Of a DNA stretch of 64,000 nt, positions 25,701-37,900 are shown in pieces. The DNA is from Globodera rostochiensis. Lineage: Eukaryota > Nematoda > Chromadorea > Rhabditida > Heteroderidae. Made by a program: the position numbers and the translations under genes. The notes below the pieces were generated by a model that was not told the origin of the DNA, did not search any database, and worked only from the letters and a program-made list of their open reading frames with translations. Every line of letters begins with the position of its first letter. Positions within the stretch are counted from its first letter, which is position 1. Where the stretch lies: the NCBI GenBank assembly GCA_018350325.1, contig JAEVLN010000005.1:258142-322141 (forward strand), in the 5' to 3' direction.

Positions 25701-27175
25701 AATTAATTTTTCACTCATAGATTTATTACAATAATAATAACAAACGATCGTTCTTTTGAATGAAAACACCGAATTAGCGCAATTGTGGAAAGCCCAACGT
25801 TTGACAAATTCGGATATAAGGTTAAAATCAAATTACCATACCTTAGGCTTCGTAAAGCTTATTATAAAATTCAATAAAAATTTCTTTAATAAAAAAATGG
25901 CAAATGTTTATAAATCTAATTGGTTAAGATAATGATTAATAATTCTAGGAATTGCATGCCGAATTTTAATTTTGCACAGGTAGACAAACATGATCTTAAC
26001 TACACAATCGATTGATACCCTGTGCATCAACCTCCAAAGCTGCCTAAGCATACCCAACAATAGCCCCTCTAAGTGAATATTTGATTTATCAAAAATTTTG
26101 AGTTTTATATCTAGTTGTTTGATTTTTAACTTTGTTTTCAATGTTCCTAAAAAATTTTAATTAAATATATAACTTAAACTTATTTAATTACTACACGTTG
26201 ATTACGAATGGAGCTGAAATTTTATTAACAAAATGTCTAATTACTGAAGATAGAGGCTAACAGTTCCTAGTCTATCGAACAGTCCCTAATCAAACAATAA
26301 CAATTTCACAAATATATAACCCAAAAATAAAAAATTTAAACTTTAAATAAAATAAGAAACTTTAAAAGCTCAAAAGTTTATGATTTAAAAATAAATAAAT
26401 ATCATTAATTCATCTTAAATGAATCAGATGTAAACGTTATTTATTATTCAGAAAAAAAAATCACGGAGGACATCCCTAGTGGCCGCCCTAAATTTAAATA
26501 TGCGCCCTTAATAGTAAAACCAGTTTTTAGATCTCTCATATAAATGTGCGGGGTAGCAGTGCCGAAATGAATTATTTTGTTTATTTAACTGGCACAGCGG
26601 TAATGCATAAATAGACGCCAGGGATGAGCCCTTAATAGGAAACCCAGTTTTTAGATCTCTCATATACAAATAATAAAGATTTAAGCAAATGATTAAATTT
26701 AATTAAGATTTAAACACTGTCAAAACTTTAATTCTAAACTACTAAAACATAAAAATGTAATATTTATTTTTTTGTTTTATAAATCATTAGCGAAACTTTA
26801 ATCACTTTACAGCAGGATAAAGTAAGTTGTATTAATCATTTTTTTTGTTTAAGCCAAAATGAAGAGACAATGGAATTGACTCTTTTGAATTGTTAAATAA
26901 ATGGCGCCTCGAGGAAAACTTTGTTTTTCAAGAGTCAACTTACAACGACACAAAGTTTTATTACAGCTGCAGTCAATACACGAAACGTGCTTATGTCTAG
27001 CCAGGATGCAGTAAAAAGTTCTTTAAAACTAAAAATTAACATAAAAATTAAAATAACTAATTAGATAAATTTTAGCAAATAAAAAAATGCTTAGTAGTGG
27101 AAATACTTTGAAACAAATGAAAATATAAACAATGACAAAATGAGAATTTGTAATCTTTAAGTATTTTAAACGGAA
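22716..27175. other. A+T-rich stretch without a recognised gene
   Basis: A GC-richer island at 24100-24180 is open in three frames. One frame is Cys-rich on the minus strand and another resembles a signal peptide, so no frame can be preferred. An imperfect direct repeat, GCCCTTAATAG followed by CAGTTTTTAGATCTCTCATA, occurs at about 26505-26545 and 26629-26668. No gene is called. Confidence 0.4.
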
Positions 27176-28284
27176 TTGAGCGCTAGTGCTCGGCAATGGC
27201 ATCGATACGATATATCGAACGATATTTCGATAAAATATCGGTATCGAAAAATATCGAATTCCTAACATTTTTCCGATACGATATATCGAACGATATTTCG
27301 ATAAAATATCGGTATCAAAAAATATCAAAAAAAACCGATATATCGCGATATTTTTTCGTAAAATTTTTTAAAGCTAATATGCAAAAACCGTCATAAAACA
27401 ATCAATATTTATAAGTTTGAACCTCCAACGAATTTTCGGTGACGGGAACACAGACCAATAAGCCAACGATAACAGTTGCCTTGCACACAAAAAATGTGGT
27501 AAAGTGTCTCGAAAAATACAAAATTTCTTTGATACAATTTCTCTTTCGACAAAATTTCGAAGTATTTTCTCTTTCGATTTTCGTAAGAAAACCGGTAGAA
27601 AAACCTCGAAATTATCGAAATCGAAAGGTTTCGACGCAGCCCTGCGCCGCACCACCTTTTTGTCCAAACTGTTCAGTCCGCCTGTAATTTCTGAGAAAGT
27701 AAAAATGTAAAAATCATTTGTTCACCGCTTCCTCCCACTGTGATGAATTGTTTGAGTGAACATGAAGGGACTTCTCTTTCTTTTTATTGCTTCAAGTATT
27801 TTTCCTCAAATTCAGGATGCTTTTTCAGATGAACGATTAATCCTGCTGTATTCCCAGCAGTGGTTTTGATTATTTTCCCGCATTCGTTACATTCGCTCTC
27901 ATCCTTACTAAGTTTTATAAAAAGTCCAATATTGCGAACAGAACTCATAATTAATCTAAAATATGAAAAAAGTTGTGGCTGGTGGTAAGTTGGAGACGCA
28001 AAATTGTTTGTGTTTTTGGATGAAAATTTTTTTTCAGTATTTTCTCTGGCGAGCTGTCCTGAGATTCAATTTCAAAGTGTCATTTTTGCTGCGATAAAAT
28101 ATCGCGATATTTTAATTTTCGCTACGATATATCGAACGATATTTCGATAAAATATCGATATCGAAAAATATCGAATTCCTCATTTTTCCGATACGATATA
28201 TCGAACGATATTTCGATATAAATATCGCGATATATCGCGATATTTTTATCGAAATATCGTATCGTGCCGAGCACTATTGAGCGC
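27176..28284. mobile_element. hAT-type DNA transposon remnant with ATCG-rich subterminal repeats, family C
   Basis: The element runs 27184-28276 with a perfect 8-bp target duplication TTGAGCGC (27176-27183 and 28277-28284). The termini are TAGTGCTCGGCA and its exact complement. Each end carries two direct copies of a block containing CGATACGATATATCGAACGA, itself rich in self-complementary ATCG and TATCG. The interior retains a short BED zinc-finger frame (27784-27948), a domain typical of the N-terminus of hAT transposases, but the rest of the transposase is gone. It is therefore non-autonomous and probably derived by internal deletion. Confidence 0.9.
27784..27948 (-). CDS. BED-type zinc-finger peptide, transposase remnant
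   Basis: A 54-residue ATG-started frame on the minus strand. It shows C20-x2-C23 (motif CNECGK), a T-rich spacer, then H40-x3-H44 (motif VHLKKH), which is the C2H2 spacing of BED fingers, DNA-binding modules common in hAT transposases. It lies inside an element with hAT termini and an 8-bp target duplication, which independently supports the call. Only the finger survives: it ends in TAA and no hAT dimerisation region follows in frame. It may be untranslated, part of a spliced product, or a small DNA-binding peptide. The domain call is fairly secure. That it is a functional gene is doubtful. Confidence 0.6.
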   Translation of the reverse strand: MSSVRNIGLFIKLSKDESECNECGKIIKTTAGNTAGLIVHLKKHPEFEEKYLKQ

Positions 28285-29496
28285 TGCACAACGAACCCCT
28301 GCCGGATACAAAGACAAGGAGAAAACATAAATTACATATAACAACAGGAAAAAACGGACAAACGAAGCTTAATTATAAAGTTTTTTTCTTTAAGAATGTC
28401 TACTGAATTTAAATAAAATTATAGATCAGACTAAAAAATCCTTAAAAATTAGCTAAAAGTTCCGATAAAAGACGATGAAGTATAAGTAATAAAATTATCA
28501 AAGAATTGTTTGCATAGTATAAAAAAATAATTTGCAAGAGCGTTAAAGTATTTAATTAATTTTCGACTAATCTTGATCAAATAAATACGAGCCTGCTCAA
28601 TCTTCAATTCAAAAATGTCGCCACACCAATCACTTAAATCAATAAAATAAATAATTTTATCTAAAAATAAAAAAAAGACAAATGCTCCAAAGGGATCGAA
28701 CTGATTTCGTCTTTTTATTGTGAGTTTAATAAGCCACCTGTTGAAAAACTGCTTCAAATATTACCCAAATGACATTAAAATCAATTAAAAGATTTAAATA
28801 AAAAAGCAATAATAAATTTTGGTGATCATATTTGATTACGGATAAAAAATTTAAATGAAGCCTACATAACAACTTTTATTAGACATTTAAAAGAAATTAT
28901 TTTTAAAAAATCAAAAGCCATTCATTAATATTAAGGGCGATAAAAAAGAACCCTCAGTTTATAAGATTTGAAACAATGATTGCGAAAGCAAGAAAATTAA
29001 TATTATCTTATGTATTTATGATAGAAACCTCATTTTCACATACAAGCGAAAGGCTGATGTACCTCGCCTTATCTAACATTCTTACAAATTTGTAAATACA
29101 ATAAAATTATTATAAATAAACATTGACAATTACAAATAAACATTTTTTAACAACTTCATAAAAAATGAGTCAAAAAAAAAGCATTTTTACAAAGAAATGT
29201 ACATAGTGAAAAACTATCATAAACCAATGTTACAATAAATTATGGAAAAATAGATTAAAAGCCTCTAAATATTATGTAATAAATTTTGGTGAAATATTTT
29301 TATTTACCAAATTATTGAAGTCGATTTCAACCAGAACAAAAAATTAATTCAAAATTGTCATATGTTTTTAAATCAAATTTTATAATAAGGATTTGCGTTC
29401 AGGAATTTAACGAATCATGATATTGACTTAATTTTTATTAACTTTATTAAAAAGCACTAAAATTTGATTAGAGAATAACTTTAATAATTAATATAA

Positions 29497-29587
29497 CTTT
29501 ACTTTTTTGAATATTTTATTTTTTGAATGTGCTAAAAAAAGAGACTCAGACGGCGAGAGTAATTTAGACATCAACGCACCCCATTTT
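29497..29587 (-). repeat. Orphan unit of the ~107-bp satellite
   Basis: A reverse-orientation single unit with AATATTTTATTTTTTGAA, GTGCTAAAAAAAGAGACTCA and CATCAACGCACCCCAT, diverged from the arrays at 21303-22715 and 34003-34956. The isolated unit suggests that the satellite disperses as well as amplifying in tandem. Confidence 0.8.
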
Positions 29588-31167
29588 CCATTAAAATGGG
29601 GAAAGGAACGAGAAAATCATTAAACAAATAACTTTTTCTGAAATTAATTAATCACCTGACGCAATTCAATTCTGAATGGGCCTAGTCTCTACATGTCGGA
29701 GAAACGTTTATCGGCGTAGAAGACTGCAGGCTTCTATAAATTCATAAGGCATTGAAAACAAAGATTATTTTAAAAACCAAAGTATTTATTCAGCAAATTA
29801 ATAAATTTATTTGAAAAATTATTTTAACTTAAAATATTTTAATTTGAAAATGGATTTAAGAAAAAAGAACGAAAATTATTGATATCATATTTAAATAGAT
29901 CATGTTATATTAGAATTACAAATAAAAAACTATCGCCTATTATTGCTATACAAAAAATTGTTAATAAAAAACTAAACATTGCTAAAACTAAATAATTAAT
30001 ATTAAAAATGATTAAGTCTTTTAAATAAATGCAAAATAAAGGAGCGATATCGAGTGTTCCAGCTTGCCCATGTGACCAAAGTTCAATGGGGATTTTGTGT
30101 ACGAATTATACCTTTGTACACCTTCTGGCAAAGTCAACAACCATGGTTTGCTATCCAATAAAATTAAAACCCAATTGCATTCATTTGATACTGAAAATTA
30201 CAAAAATGAATTTAAAAAATACCCCGATTATTTATTTAAAATCAACATAACTAATTTCTTTTCTAAAATATAATATCTAAAACCACTCACATATTCGCCA
30301 TGAACATTTGACTGCTGATGATGCGTTAATTTGTCTTCTCTACAAGTAAATGCATAAAAATTATTATTGAATAATATAATGAGTTTTATAAGAAAAATGA
30401 AATAAACAATTATTTTGACAGGCATAAATCAAAACACAATTTTTATTCTTTTTTTCTATTTCAGCAAAAAAAGATAATGAAATGCTATATAAAATGCATA
30501 CTCAAAAACCTAACCTCGAGCCTCGATATCCAAGAAACGCGGATGGACGCTACAAAAAATGCTTAATATAAGTTAAAGCTTATTAAAATAGATCTTCCGA
30601 AAAGTATTAAATAAATAATATTAATAATAATAATAAACATAATTTAAAATATTAAAAAACAAATAATAATCTGAGACAATTGTTGAGCTGTGCAAAAGAG
30701 CTTTTTGGGGGTTTAATATTTTATGAAATAATATATATTTTTTAAATACTATTTTCATCAACACCATTCATTCATACTTAATAGATTATTTGGTTTAATT
30801 GATGCTTATAAATTGAAAAATTTGATTTTAAAATTCTTTGTTTATTTTTAAAGGATATGGATATTTTTTTAGCATTATTCTTTGAAATTTTACAATTTTT
30901 TTATTAAGAGATTTAATGAGTTCATATATTTTTTATTCCTTTTTTCACTTACATTTTGCTTTGGTCGATTTATCTTAGTTGAGCCATTATTTATTAATTA
31001 AATGTTTTCTCAAATTTACTTTAATTATTCTATCTGGCTGCACAGTTTAATTTAAATTTTATTTATTTTTATCAGTTTAAACACCATTATATTGCTGTCA
31101 TTCTTGTTGTATTTAAACAGTTGGATAAATGTAATTAATTCAATCTCAAATCCGCAAATTATTTATG

Positions 31168-31377
31168 CTGGTTTATGTTGCCATTTATACCAAAAACGCA
31201 ATTAATAAATTGTGTCAACGCATCGGCCACTAAAAAATATGTTCATTTTTAATTTTAACTACCTAACATATTAAAATAAAAATGTGAAATTTTTGAATCG
31301 TATTCTTAAATTAAATTAAAGATTTTAAAAGCAAATGCTACTTCTAAGTGTCTGTAAACGTTTGACTCTTTTGGCAT
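31168..31377 (+). repeat. Dispersed ~210-bp repeat, copy 2
   Basis: Partner of 9368-9580, with the same blocks in the same order and small indels. It carries an extra CTACTTCTAAG just before the shared GTCTGTAAACG block. Confidence 0.6.
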
Positions 31378-34002
31378 GTTCAATATTTATTATGCTAAAC
31401 TTTTTCAGTGCACAAATCAAAAGTTTTATTTATAAAATTATTCCACTCTTATTCAAATAAAATAATCTTTACATTTGTGAATAACCGGGTGGATGATGAG
31501 TGTACGAGCTCTTTAGAGCATGTGCCTCAATAAACTCGAAAACTTTTGTAGGCGATTGAAGTCTACATTTTTTAAAAATTAAATTTTTTTTATTATGAAA
31601 TATCTATGTTGTTGGACTAATTGTTCAGATGGGAAATTTTAAGAATAAATATTAAGAATGAATTTACGACCACCATAAAAATATTTTGTTAATTATTACA
31701 CTTATTTATGTCAATTAGATTGGATATTTAATTTTATGTAAATTATAAATTGCCATTGAATCACGGTAACTCCACAGCTTTCCATCATAGATCATTTTTG
31801 ACGCGACAGAAAATATATGTTGGGTCAATAATGCCAATGAAAAAAACGATTTTATGATTGATTTTTTTTTTGTTTATTTTTAACGGTAGATGAAATGATC
31901 AGTTATGGTATTTTAAGTTTTTCATACGTGCAGTCACAAAAAGACCATTAAAATGTTTTTTATTTTTTAATATTAATTACATTTTTGGATCAATTTTTAT
32001 ATGCTGTTATTTATCAGTAAGTCGTTTATACCCGGCTATCTCTATCAAAGCTTCATACTTTATATTTCTTAAATATAAATTTTTTTTTTAAATTAATCAA
32101 TTTATATTTTCAGAGAAAATAAATGAAAAATATTTTTTTTCATATAATTTAATTGCACATCTCGTGTGTAATAGAGTTCATATCTGAATGTCGCCTGCTC
32201 TGGATGTATTTTACCATAGGTGGACATCGGCGTGGTGATCGCATAAATATTACTATATCTTAATTTGAAATTGTCTTTATTTTTATTATTTAGGAAGTAT
32301 TTTTATCAAAAGTTTTAAAGATTTTATATTTGTATTGTTGACACTCTTGGTGGCTCAACCGAATAAGGATTACATATAGCTCAATTTGGAATTGACGTTA
32401 GTTTTATTTTTCCATTGACTGTATGAAATTGTAAAATAAAAAAAATCCTTATTTAATGCATGCAAATTAAATTCTTATATAAAAAGAATTTATTATCATA
32501 ATATATATTTTTCTTTTTGATTATCTATGAGCATCAAAACAATGACTTAGTAATTCATTTTATAGATTTTTTTATGAATCTTAAATTGCACATTAAAAAT
32601 GCTAGTCAATATATTGTATTTTTTTTAATAAATGTTAGTCACCTTCACCTTCAACATTTATTAATTTTTAATTGAAAAAATGGTGACTGTTTTAATTTGA
32701 AAAAAACAAATAAAATAAAAAGCCAAGATAAAATTCAAAACGGAGATTTATCAGAGGAATTACATTTATAACTGTATATGCTATGATGCATTAATTAATT
32801 ACGCAAAAACAATTTGTAAAAACAAAATTCTTGGTATTAAAATTTCTTCACGTCATGCAGTATTCACTGTCACTTTAAAAATCGTAAGACTTGAAGTTTT
32901 GTCTAATTGTTTTATGTTTGAATTAATAAAAAATAAATGAAACAAAGATTGGTTTACAAATAAAAAAAATACAACATTTAACAAAAATGGAATTAAACTA
33001 TACAGCTCAATTTTTTCAATCATGATTTGCCGATATCTTTGGGGATTACAAATAATTTTTTTGTTGAAGATTGTGTAAATCATTGTTATTCGTAACAAAA
33101 ATAAAATAAAGTTTAAACTATTTAACATAAATAATATTTTAACATACACTAAACAATTATCGGAATTATTATAATTGAATACATACAAAAAAAAAACACT
33201 CACATACAATAGTCCAAAAACGGAGAATAATGCCTTTAAAGTAAAGGCATATCAATTACAGTTTACCATAAACTGTTTGCCTCGCACATATATATATATT
33301 AAAACAATTGTTTGAATCACATGACACGCAAAAATTTCATTAAAAATTGAATATTAAATGCAATTTAAATTGTTTTTTCAAAAATGAATCAATTTATAAA
33401 TGAAAAATATCCATTGACCAACATTTCTGTGATGTAAATCCAAAACTAAATATTAAAAAAGCAAATGCGATTTAATAAGTTTAAAAAATTAAAAATTATC
33501 AAATATAATTTAAACCAAAAGAGAAAAATGAATGATTAAAATAAATCAATAGGTCAAGCAACTGGGCGTTACCCAAAAACGAGCTATGACATCATTATTT
33601 ATTATATGATTCTTTTAAAGGAAAAAAATTTAATTTAAGATAAAAATAACAGCCTAATTATAAATTGTAACTAAAACAGACATCATTTTATTAAGTGTAA
33701 TAAACGATTGAATTGTTCATCAGGAAGCAGCGGTTTATGCCACGATTCAAAAATCATAGAGGAAATCAAAATTATGCTTTGATTACTTTTAGAAGATTCA
33801 AAGTTTCAAAAAAATTTATAAGCGAAATTAAACATCACCCTGAATTAAGTTGTCAGATAATGGATTAATATTTAATATTTATTCAAGAAATGAAAATATA
33901 ACTACTGAACTGAAATCTTGGAATATAAAATAAGCAGCAAAGTTAGAAGCAGCAACCAATTAATTTGCAGTGGAAGGTTAGGCTATGTTCGTGTTCATTA
34001 AG

Positions 34003-34956
34003 AACTACTCTCTCTTTTTAGCATACTATTTCATCAAAAAATAAAATGTTCAATAAAGTAACTAAAAAATTATTAGATGGTGTGCGTTGATGATCAAACC
34101 GTCTAACTCTCTCTTTTTAGCACGCTAAAATTATTAGATGGGGTGCGTTGAGAAACAAATTACTCTAACCGTCTGACTCTCTCTTTTTAGCACACTATTC
34201 CTTCAAAAAATAAAATTTTCAGAAATTAAACTTAAACAATTTTTAGATGGGGTGCATTGATGACCAAATTACTCTAACCGTCTAACTCTCTCTTTTTAGC
34301 ACACTATTTCTTCAAAAAATAAAATGTTCAATAAAGTAACTACAAATTTATTAGATGGTGTGCGTTGATGATCAAACCGTCTAACTCTCTCTTTTTAGCA
34401 CGCTAAAATTATTAGATGGGGTGCGTTGTTGACAAAATTACTCTAACCGTCTGACTCTCTCTTTTTAGCACACTATTTCTTCAAAAATTAAGTGTTCAAA
34501 ACTAACTAAAAAATTATTAGATGGGGTGCGTTGATGATCAAATTACTCTAACCGTCTAACTCTCTCTTTTTAGCACACTATTCTTCAAAAATAAAATGTT
34601 CAAAAAAGTAACTAAAAAATTATTAGATAGGGTGCGTTGATAAACAAATTACTCTCGCCATCTGACTCTCTTTAATAAAACGATCAAAAATAAACTAAAA
34701 CAATTTTTAGATAGGGTGCGTTGATAACCAAATTACTCTAACCGTCTAACTCTCTCTTTTTAGCACACTATTTCTTCAAAAAATAAAATTTTCAGAAATT
34801 AAACTTAAACAATTATTAGATGGGGTGCGTTGATGATCAAATTACTCTAACCGTCTAACTCTCTCTTTTTAGCACACTATTTCTTCAAAAAATAAAATTT
34901 TCAGAAATTAAACTTAAACAATTATTAGATGGGGTGCATTGATGACCAAATTACTG
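34003..34956 (+). repeat. Second ~107-bp satellite array, head-to-tail
   Basis: About nine forward units, more diverged than the array at 21303-22715. Several are shortened, for example those where GATCAAACCGTCTAACTC follows directly after a GTGTGCGTTGAT variant. A higher-order pattern is visible: a pair consisting of a short unit and a full unit repeats at about 34070-34190 and 34350-34480. All units run in one direction, unlike the inverted array. Confidence 0.85.
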
Positions 34957-37900
34957 TCAGATTATTAATTGACAGAAATTTTGTTTTTTTAAATCATTGA
35001 ATCAAAGGAATTTAAATTGAATAATTGTTACATTTTGTTTCCTCTGTAGTTTTAACCTTTAGTATTAAATATTTAAAAATTTAGTTAATTCTGCTAATTG
35101 CTAAGTTATTTTTATGCACTAAAACTTAAATTTTAATTTCAGTTAAATAATGCGATTTCCTTTTTAATTAATTATGATTCTTTCTTCATTAATTTAAATG
35201 CTCAGTAAACAACTTTTTAGATAACCAATATAATATCGATTCCTCATTGTGTTGAACATGCACTGTGCTAATTTTAACAATGTGCAAGTCAAATTTGTTG
35301 TCGGGACAGTGGTGTAGATGTTTGAAAAAAATCCTCCATAGGTTCCAATTAAACTCGTATAACAAGGCCCAAGAGATAATATGTTTCAAACAATATTACT
35401 AAGATTTGCAAACTTTACAGAGACAAACTTTTTTGTTAAATTGACATGGAATTTTTTGATATAAAGCACGCCTCTTAAATCGCATTTATAAGCTAACAAT
35501 TATTTTTAATATTTTTCGTTACATTCTATTTAATCTGAACGATTATGCGCTAAAACAAAATTATATTTTAATTTTATAAAAAATTCAACAGTCTTAAAAC
35601 TGTATGTTTTAATTATTATAATTTTTCCTTTAAAATTTTTTTAATTTTGAATGACTAATCAAAATGATTTTTTAATTAGTTTCTTTATTTTTTTATTATT
35701 AATTATTTTTATCTTAAAATTTGAACAATATCACTTTTAAAATTAAGGTATAAATAATGTCGAATGATTGCCTCGACTGCTGAATCAGCATTCGGGTCTG
35801 CTTTGGTTACTATAATTTTTACTGTATTTAATTGTTTTATTTTAATATATATGGTTGAAATTCAAAATATTTTTTTTAATGGTAGCGCCATGATTATACT
35901 TATATAATGTAAAAAAATTAATTTATCCTTATTATCAATCTGCATTAATATTGGTTTTATTGGTATCGTTCAAAGATTAGTATGAGCGAATCATTGCAAA
36001 AGCTAATTAATTTTTATAGATATGTTTGTTGTTTTGAATCATAATTAAATTATATTTTTATAGATTTTAAATGTAAAAATATTTTTTTAATAAAAACATG
36101 AGAGATTTTAAGATGTAATCATTGTGTTTAATTTATGGGGTTTTCGTCCCGATCAAAAATTTTATGAATCCCCCAACGAGCTGGCCTCACATATTTTAAA
36201 CAATTCGACTTTACTTTATTTAAATAATATATTAAGTTATCATTTATTTTGATTTATTTATCCACTTGTTTAAAATTTATAATTATCTTTATTACGTTAT
36301 GAAATGATTTATTTTAAACGATACTTGTGTTAGTTAGTGTTATTTTACTAATTAGTTCTTCTGCACGATAAAGATTTTTATGGTTTACATTATTGTTTTC
36401 TCAAAACAGATTTTGTAGACTTAGATTGAATGGAAGACAAGCTTCATGAAAAAAGCTTTTTAACAAATAAGTGATTTTATAATTTTATCGAACTAATTTT
36501 CTAAATTAAAAATCATGTAGCCGTCGACATAAATGATTAAAGTAGCCTTAAAAGATTGACGGAAACTAATATTAAATTTCATTGATAATAAATTCTACTC
36601 AAAATCACAAATTATAAAGCGTGTCTCGTTCACTTGGACTAAAAAAAATCAAATTCCGATGTAAAATAACACACAAAAAAAGTTAATTAGAAATAATTGA
36701 GTAAAATAAATGCAAAATAAAAACATTTAAAGTATATCCAAAGAATTAAAAATATCTTAATGCTAAACCAACATTTTATGTTATTTTATGTTTAATTGGG
36801 TCTTTTTAAAAAATAGGAGAAATTCAAATTACCAAGATTTTTATATTAACAAATTAAATTAACTCTTTTTTAAAATAAATTTAAATCCTAAGCAGCTGCA
36901 TTGTCAACCGCTTGCAATAGCAATGCCTTGTGTGTAAGGTGCCGAATGACTGACAATAAATACGCATTAATTTAAAAAAATAATTCAAAAAAAATTCATA
37001 ATAAGAAGATTTGGCACCTAAAATATTAATAATCAAATATACGTATTTATTAATTTAGAATTTTATACAAATTGATTGCAAACCAAATTTTCAAATACTC
37101 TTTTAATTCACCAAAAAACCGCATAAATTAATGAAAATTCTTAACCAAATTGTCAATTAAATGTTACAATCGATTATGGTTTAAATAGTTATTTAAATAC
37201 AATTAGCAAAATTTCTATAGAAATCTTTAGGTGTTTAACCAAATATATTTGAAAACGAAGTGAACAAACTAAAGAGAAATATCAAAATAATATTTCAACA
37301 AAATCGATGCTTTGTACCTTTACGAAAAAGTATTTATCTGCTTAAGCCGCAGTAAATTTTACATTAACCACAAAACGATTTAATTCATTTAAAATATAAA
37401 AAATATCAAAATTATAATAAATACCATATTTAATTTTTAAAATTTTTAGGTATTAAGTTTAAATTTTAAATGCATCCAAAAGTTAAAGTGTTTTATTTAT
37501 AAGGAGGCATAATAATTTATTTTTTTGAAAAAATATCAAACTATTACACGATGTGTTTGTTATTTTAGTTATTAAATTCTTTTAAAAAATGAAGTTTGCA
37601 CGAAAATATCATCTTGTTTCAATTGTCAATGCATTCTATATTTTTTTAAATCTTTTATGCAAAATGTGAAGCGGGATTTTTGAAGTAATGAGTTTCAATG
37701 CCAAATTAAGAAAAAAAAATTTGGTGTTCTATACTTGGATATTCAATTCTGACTGAATAAAAATATTATATTTTTAGTCTATACCTGCAGTTAATATGCA
37801 TCGTTTATTTATTAAAACTTGTGATCATGTGATTCATTCACTTACACCTAAGATTTATTTTGGGCTTTGTGCTCTGCTAGTTAATTTATTTGATTTTATA

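Larger units (their letters stand above)
28285..34002. other. A+T-rich stretch without a recognised gene
   Basis: A+T-rich spacer interrupted by one orphan satellite unit (29497-29587) and a dispersed repeat copy (31168-31377). A run of TA dinucleotides lies near 33290. A 118-codon minus-strand open frame at 32853-33209 is Asn/Phe/Ile-rich, as expected from A+T-biased random sequence, and is not called. Confidence 0.4.

Noticed and set aside
32853..33209. 118-codon minus-strand ORF with hydrophobic segments
   Set aside because: Its hydrophobicity comes from A+T bias and no homology or splice context was seen.
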